From positions 1 through 10,238 of the forward strand of contig JBBQNE010000118.1 in assembly GCA_038329675.1 (NCBI GenBank): a stretch of 10,238 nt of DNA, read 5' to 3'. Source of the DNA: JANXVY01 sp038329675. GTDB taxonomy: Bacteria > Pseudomonadota > Alphaproteobacteria > Rhizobiales > Hyphomicrobiaceae. Below, in pieces: positions 6,652 through 10,238 of the stretch. How positions within the stretch are numbered: position 1 is the stretch's first letter; each line of letters begins with the position of its first letter. A program made the translations under genes and the position numbers. Below the pieces are notes generated by a model. That model made no database searches, was not told the origin of the DNA, and saw only the letters and a program-made list of their open reading frames with translations.

Positions 6652-7533
6652 TTAAGCAATCGGCTCGGTCGTGGCTGGGGGGCCCATTTCAACGGGTGTG
6701 TCGCCCGGCTGGCCCCATTCGGCCCAGCTGCCATCATAAACGGCGGCATTGGTTTGCCCGAGGACGGCGAGCGCGAGTGATACGATGCTCGCCGTTACGC
6801 CCGAGCCACATGTCGTGACGACGGGCGATTTCGGATCGATCCCGGCGGCTGCAAAGATCTGTGCAAGTTCGGCGGCCGGCTTCAATGTCCCATCGGCGGC
6901 AATCAGATCGGCCGAAGGAACGTTACGAGAGCCTGGCATATGTCCAGGCCGTAGCCCCGGCCGTGGCTCGGGGTCGGTGCCAGCAAAACGGCCTGCTGGA
7001 CGGGCGTCGACGACTTGGGCGGTTCGATTTGCGACGACCGACTTCATCTCATCGAAGTCGCGGATCAGTTCAACTTGGCGTCGCGGGGTGAAATGGCGCT
7101 CAAAGCGCCGCGCGGGCTGATCGTCTTCAAGCGGGCGACCCTCGGCCTTCCACTTCTTCAATCCGCCATCGAGAACGGCGACGTCGTTGTAGCCCATGGC
7201 CCGGAATGTCCACCAGACGCGGGCGGCTGAAAACAAGCCGTAGGTATCGTAGACGACGACCTTCATGCCATCGCCGACGCCGAGTTTCTTCATACGAGAG
7301 GCGAATTTGATCTGCGAGGGCAGCATATGGGGTAGAGGCGAGGTCTCGTCGGATAGGTCGTCGATGTCGAAAAAAAGAGCCCCTGGAATGTGTTCGGCTG
7401 CGTATTCAGCACGCGCGTCGCGGTTGGCGGTCGGGAGGTGCCAAGTTCCGTCTAAGACGACGAGGCCGGGTGCGTCGAGGCGGTCGGCCAGCCATTGGGT
7501 GTCGACGATCCAAGATTTCGAACTGAAGGGCAC
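6652..7533 (-). CDS. sseA: 3-mercaptopyruvate sulfurtransferase (tandem rhodanese)
   Basis: This cytoplasmic enzyme moves sulfur from 3-mercaptopyruvate to cyanide or thiol acceptors, releasing pyruvate, in cysteine breakdown and persulfide supply. The 293 residues form two rhodanese domains. The N-terminal, inactive one (about 7-140) includes YDTYGLFSAARVWW (95-108). The C-terminal, catalytic one (about 160-285) includes VVDARPAGRF (174-183) and the active-site loop CGSGVTA (242-248), with Cys242 catalytic. CGSGVTA is the form typical of mercaptopyruvate rather than thiosulfate sulfurtransferases. The start is GTG at 7533, backed by GGAG six bases upstream. It follows cysK after 101 bases and precedes the PelA-like gene by 15 bases, so the three may share a transcript. 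Confidence 0.92.
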   Translation of the reverse strand: MPFSSKSWIVDTQWLADRLDAPGLVVLDGTWHLPTANRDARAEYAAEHIPGALFFDIDDLSDETSPLPHMLPSQIKFASRMKKLGVGDGMKVVVYDTYGLFSAARVWWTFRAMGYNDVAVLDGGLKKWKAEGRPLEDDQPARRFERHFTPRRQVELIRDFDEMKSVVANRTAQVVDARPAGRFAGTDPEPRPGLRPGHMPGSRNVPSADLIAADGTLKPAAELAQIFAAAGIDPKSPVVTTCGSGVTASIVSLALAVLGQTNAAVYDGSWAEWGQPGDTPVEMGPPATTEPIA

Positions 7534-7539
7534 CGTACG

Positions 7540-7543
7540 CTCC
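7540..7543 (-). promoter_or_regulatory. Shine-Dalgarno supporting the GTG start of sseA
   Basis: On the minus strand GGAG (7543 to 7540) lies six bases before the GTG at 7533. This supports a non-ATG start, since the next in-frame Met is well inside the first rhodanese domain. Confidence 0.6.
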
Positions 7544-7634
7544 GGCGGTTGATGGGAAATGGCTTCGGCAAGGTTCTACCAGCGGGGAACCGCCGCGCAA
7601 CCGCTGTTGGCACAACGCAGCATGACGATGACGC

Positions 7635-8687
7635 TCATATGGTGGCGTCAAACACAATTGGCAGTGGCGCGGGTGTGCGGGAGAGCCATCCGGGCACGGG
7701 AAGCCCTTGGCTTTCAAGAAACGCGCGATTGTAGAGCTTCGACTGATAGCGCGATCCGTGATCACATAAGATCGTCACCACGGTGTGGCCTGGGCCCAAG
7801 TCTTGAGCAAAGCGGGTTGCCGCCGTGACATTGACCCCCGACGAGGCGCCAAGGCACAGGCCCTCCTCCTCCAACAGCTGAAAGGTGGTTTGGAGGCTTT
7901 CGCGATCGGGGATTTGGTAGGCGCGGTCGACGGTCAATCCTTCCAGGTTGGCGGTTATGCGTCCCTGACCGATCCCTTCGGTAATTGAGGAGCCATGTGA
8001 TTTAAGTTCGCCGGTGGTGTAGAAGCTGTAGAGCGCCGCACCCGGCGGGTCGGCGAGCGCGATTTGCACGGCTGGCTTCAATTTGCGCAATCCGGCAGCG
8101 ACGCCCGCAAGCGTGCCGCCCGAGCCGACGGCGCACGTGAACCCATCAACCGTGCCGCCGGTTTGGGTGAAAATTTCAACGGCCGTTGTCTCACTGTGCA
8201 CCTGCCGGTTTGCGATGTTATCAAACTGATTGGCAAACACGGCAGAGCCCGGGTGTTCGGCATTCAAGGCTTGGGCAAGGCGCGCGGCATACTTGACATA
8301 GTTGTTCGGGTTTTTGAACGGCACCGCTGGCACCTCGACGACGTGCGCTCCGAGAAGTCGTAACGTGTCTTTTTTCTCAGCTGATTGGGTTTGCGGGATC
8401 ACAATGATCGTGCGGAATCCCATCGCGTTACCAACGATCGTCAGGCCAATGCCCGTGTTGCCAGCCGTGCCCTCAACGATTGTGCCGCCGGGCTTCAGCC
8501 GACCGTCGGCAAGTGCGGCTCGGATGATGCCGAGCGCGGTCCGGTCCTTGACCGATTGGCCCGGGTTCATAAATTCGGCTTTGCCGAGGATCGTGCATCC
8601 CGTCTCGCGACTGGCGCGCTGCAACGTGATGAGTGGCGTGTTCCCGATTGCACTAATGACGCCGCGATCGTTCGACATTGGTGGCAT
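7635..8687 (-). CDS. cysK: Cysteine synthase A (O-acetylserine sulfhydrylase)
   Basis: This PLP enzyme of fold type II makes cysteine from O-acetylserine and sulfide in the cytoplasm. The 350 residues hold IGNTPLI (14-20), then NPGQSVKDR (41-49) with Lys47 as the Schiff-base lysine. EGTAGNTGIGL follows as the substrate-binding loop (SGNTG in enteric CysK, TAGNTG here), and GSGGT is the phosphate-binding loop. The LADPPGAALYSFYTTGELK and GSSITEGIGQGRI blocks are characteristic of the longer alphaproteobacterial cysteine synthase A group. The C-terminus, about 30 residues longer than enteric CysK, is normal for that group. The start is ATG 8687 with a weak GAAAG; ATG 8678 is an in-frame alternative. 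A promoter candidate lies 33 bases upstream. sseA downstream points to cysteine homeostasis. Cystathionine beta-synthase is less likely because of the overall family pattern. Confidence 0.92.
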   Translation of the reverse strand: MPPMSNDRGVISAIGNTPLITLQRASRETGCTILGKAEFMNPGQSVKDRTALGIIRAALADGRLKPGGTIVEGTAGNTGIGLTIVGNAMGFRTIIVIPQTQSAEKKDTLRLLGAHVVEVPAVPFKNPNNYVKYAARLAQALNAEHPGSAVFANQFDNIANRQVHSETTAVEIFTQTGGTVDGFTCAVGSGGTLAGVAAGLRKLKPAVQIALADPPGAALYSFYTTGELKSHGSSITEGIGQGRITANLEGLTVDRAYQIPDRESLQTTFQLLEEEGLCLGASSGVNVTAATRFAQDLGPGHTVVTILCDHGSRYQSKLYNRAFLESQGLPVPGWLSRTPAPLPIVFDATI

Positions 8688-8719
8688 GGTCTTTCGATGA
8701 TCAAAATGTGCTTTGCCCG

Positions 8720-8747
8720 CTCTAGGCTAGCAGCTGCGCCGTCGCAA
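8720..8747 (-). promoter_or_regulatory. Likely cysK promoter
   Basis: On the minus strand TTGCGA (8747-8742) is followed after 16 bases by CTAGAG (8725-8720), a common alphaproteobacterial sigma-70-type pair. It gives a leader of roughly 25 bases before the cysK ATG. It lies in the 182-base space between the divergent cysK and the thioesterase gene. I found no equally good pair for the plus-strand gene. Confidence 0.4.
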
Positions 8748-8869
8748 GATCGCGCCGCGTTCAATGCGGGACCAGGACAACATCGCAGAGACGCGCGGGG
8801 TTGCCTCGACTAAGGTTGGGGTGGTGCGCCCTCCACAATGGCGAACGAACACATACGGAAAACGTTGCA

Positions 8870-9310
8870 ATGAAACCGACCCTCTTGCCTGGCGCGACCT
8901 ATACCCACACGTTTGTGGTGCCGCCGGGCAAAACTGTGCCGCATCTTTATCCAGAGGCGCCGGAGTTTGCCAGCATGCCTGCGGTGTTGGCGACGGGCTA
9001 CATGGTCGGTCTGATGGAGTGGGCGTGCATGAAAATGTTGGCTCCGCATCTGGACGAGGGCGAGGGGTCGCTTGGGATTGCGATCGATGTTGACCACGCG
9101 GCGGCGACACTACCAGGGCAGACGATCACGGTGGTTGCGTCGTGCCTCGAAGTCAGTGGCCGCAAGATCAAGTTCCAGGTGACGGCGCACGACGGTATCG
9201 ATCGGATCGGGTCGGGAACGCATGCCCGCGCTGTGGTGCCATGGGATCGGTTCAAGGCAATGGTTAACGCCAAGGCCGAGAAGGCGGGGGTTGAAGGGTT
9301 GCCGACGTGA
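8870..9310 (+). CDS. FlK-family thioesterase (fluoroacetyl-CoA thioesterase-like hotdog protein)
   Basis: This cytoplasmic protein of 146 residues has a single hotdog fold. It is very close to Streptomyces cattleya FlK, which hydrolyses fluoroacetyl-CoA as self-protection. Shared blocks are FVVPPGKTV (15-23), HLYPEAPEF (25-33), TGYMVGLMEWAC (42-53), GEGSLGIAI (64-72) and GSGTHARAV near the end. FlK catalytic residues Thr42, Glu50 and His76, plus Gly69, fall at the same residue numbers here. The lid residue Phe36 of FlK is Met36. The reaction is therefore expected to be acyl-CoA hydrolysis, but fluoroacetyl-CoA as substrate is not implied; many bacteria without a fluorinase carry such homologues. 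ATG 8870 was chosen because it matches the FlK N-terminus; an upstream in-frame ATG at 8801 would add 23 unlike residues. The ribosome site is weak (GGAA). Divergent from cysK. Confidence 0.88.
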   Translation: MKPTLLPGATYTHTFVVPPGKTVPHLYPEAPEFASMPAVLATGYMVGLMEWACMKMLAPHLDEGEGSLGIAIDVDHAAATLPGQTITVVASCLEVSGRKIKFQVTAHDGIDRIGSGTHARAVVPWDRFKAMVNAKAEKAGVEGLPT

Positions 9311-9441
9311 TGGCGCGTTTGGTTATCTCGCAAGTGGCGGGGTGAAGGCGGCTGGCGGGTTAGACGAGGCGCGCTTTTGTTTGGCGCCACTCGCATCGCG
9401 GCCGCAGTCGGGCTATGCTTCAAGGAGAAATAATTCCCGCC

Positions 9442-9445
9442 GGAG
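9442..9445 (+). promoter_or_regulatory. Shine-Dalgarno of the small unknown gene
   Basis: GGAG (within CCGGAGAAG) lies six bases before the ATG at 9452. It is the best support that the following short frame is a real gene, and it favours ATG 9452 over the in-frame TTG at 9449. Confidence 0.55.
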
Positions 9446-9451
9446 AAGTTG

Positions 9452-9748
9452 ATGAACGCTCGCGTGTTCATGCCCGTCGATAAAGCCGACTTTTATCGCT
9501 ACATCGCGCGTGAGCCCGAGGGCCGCGGCCCCTTCACGTCACCTCAACTCGGCGTGGCGGCACAGGTGTCAATCCACTCGATCGAACAGAAGAGTGGCAT
9601 CAGCTTCGGTACTCTCATCGCTGTCGACCCGCTCTCCGACGGTAACGAGAGCGTCGGCGCGGTCGTGTCAGCACCGCTGCTCGCCTTAGAGCAGATCCGC
9701 TTCTTGTCGCAGGATGCCGAAAGTCGAACACGCAAAAAAAGACGCTGA
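9452..9748 (+). CDS. Small protein of unknown function (98 residues)
   Basis: I do not recognise this protein. It begins MNARVFMPVDKADFYRYIAREPEGRGPF and has no signal peptide, membrane helix, cysteine pair or obvious catalytic motif. The middle (about 35-85) alternates hydrophobic and polar residues in a way that suggests beta strands followed by a helix (APLLALEQIRFLSQ). The tail is basic (SRTRKKRR), which could contact nucleic acid or be a disordered end. In favour of a real gene: a good Shine-Dalgarno at proper spacing, balanced amino-acid composition without shadow-frame character, and no competing frame of better quality. It lies 141 bases after the thioesterase gene, so a shared transcript is possible. 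Function cannot be inferred. Confidence 0.6.
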   Translation: MNARVFMPVDKADFYRYIAREPEGRGPFTSPQLGVAAQVSIHSIEQKSGISFGTLIAVDPLSDGNESVGAVVSAPLLALEQIRFLSQDAESRTRKKRR

Positions 9749-9855
9749 GCCTCAACGTTCAGCCCTCAACTAACGGAAGCACTCTAAAGCACGAGCAGAA
9801 GCAGTAGCGCACTGGATCGACCCAACTCGCTAGCAGGCCGCTGAAGAACCGGCGC

Positions 9856-9871
9856 GGATAGAACGCTATCC
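9856..9871. repeat. Short perfect hairpin between the unknown gene and the membrane protein gene
   Basis: GGATAG (9856-9861), loop AACG, CTATCC (9866-9871). It lies between two convergent genes (9748 stop and 9929 stop), a position suited to a bidirectional terminator, but there is no T-run on either side. Confidence 0.3.
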
Positions 9872-9928
9872 TCTCGGCTGGGCCGTTGGAAGTATCGATG
9901 GACGTGGCTGGGAGCTCTTGCCCGCCGA

Positions 9929-10237
9929 TCAGGCGGCTGTCACGCTTGGTGCCACTGTTTTCTGAAAGCCGACATTGCGGCGTAGCATGTCGAAAGCCAT
10001 CAGATGTGAGGCACCGGAAATGCCGACACCAAACAGTGGAATCAAAGCAAGCGGCAGCGAGGCAATTGGTGCCATCAGCGGGTTTTGAAGCAGTGTGAAA
10101 GTGAGGCCTGTGCCAACGGCCACCACAAAATCAGCAAAGCCAATGCGGTGGAACATGAGGTAGCGTTGGTTGCTTTCGGGCTTTGTCGACAACCAGAGTG
10201 CATAAGAACCGGCGATGAAATCGCCAACGCCGGCGAG
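9929..10237 (-). CDS. Multi-pass membrane protein, C-terminal part (5' truncated by window edge)
   Basis: The reading frame stays open from the TGA at 9929-9931 to the right edge. A TTG at 10192 could be read as a start, but the bases upstream continue the frame with protein-like sequence (LAGVGDFIAGSYALW), so the gene very probably begins beyond the window. About 102 residues are visible. They contain three hydrophobic segments: the edge segment, FADFVVAVGTGLTFTLL, and SLPLALIPLFGVGISGASHL. These are separated by short polar loops, with a short tail (LRRNVGFQKTVAPSVTAA). The GVGDFIAG and GFADFVVAVGTG repeats resemble small uncharacterised integral membrane proteins of Proteobacteria. No transport or enzyme motif is visible, and no function is proposed. 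Confidence 0.7.
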   Translation of the reverse strand, partial: LAGVGDFIAGSYALWLSTKPESNQRYLMFHRIGFADFVVAVGTGLTFTLLQNPLMAPIASLPLALIPLFGVGISGASHLMAFDMLRRNVGFQKTVAPSVTAA

Positions 10238-10238
10238 G

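Noticed and set aside
7572..7591. Inverted repeat GGTTC / GAACC between cysK and sseA, considered as a terminator separating them.
   Set aside because: Only five pairs with a ten-base loop and no T-run; too weak to call.

Overview
The window looks like chromosomal DNA from a GC-rich alphaproteobacterium, possibly Hyphomicrobiales or Rhodospirillales. Support for this is the alpha-type cysteine synthase A, the two-domain mercaptopyruvate sulfurtransferase, a compact FtsB-like divisome protein, CTTGAC-type promoter boxes and tRNA genes that encode their own CCA end. Family calls come from reading motifs and from memory, because no database search could be run. The genus cannot be fixed from this window.

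Plus-strand left part (1-3641): the C-terminal half of a HerA-like ATPase is cut by the window edge. It is followed by a bifunctional mannose-1-phosphate guanylyltransferase / mannose-6-phosphate isomerase (manC type), tRNA-Val(TAC), a DUF1993 protein and tRNA-Asp(GTC). The spaces between hold several perfect inverted repeats.

Minus-strand middle (3714-8687), in transcription order: cysK (cysteine synthase A), sseA (3-mercaptopyruvate sulfurtransferase), a large exported PelA-like polysaccharide deacetylase, and an ftsB-like septum formation initiator. sseA and the deacetylase gene are only 15 bases apart and are probably co-transcribed. cysK and sseA form a cysteine synthesis and turnover pair. 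ManC (GDP-mannose supply) and the PelA-like protein suggest envelope or extracellular polysaccharide work, but no glycosyltransferase or polymer export gene lies here to complete such a pathway.

Right part (8870-10238): an FlK-family (fluoroacetyl-CoA thioesterase-like) hotdog protein diverges from cysK. Next come a small unrecognised 98-residue protein and, on the minus strand, the C-terminal part of a multi-pass membrane protein that runs off the window.

I see no phage, CRISPR array, intact insertion sequence, toxin-antitoxin pair or defence island. The two observations most worth following are at the residue level. The FlK-like thioesterase keeps the whole catalytic set at identical numbering but has Met where the fluorine-selectivity lid Phe should be. 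The PelA-like deacetylase appears to have Ala in place of its catalytic-base Asp while keeping the metal ligands.
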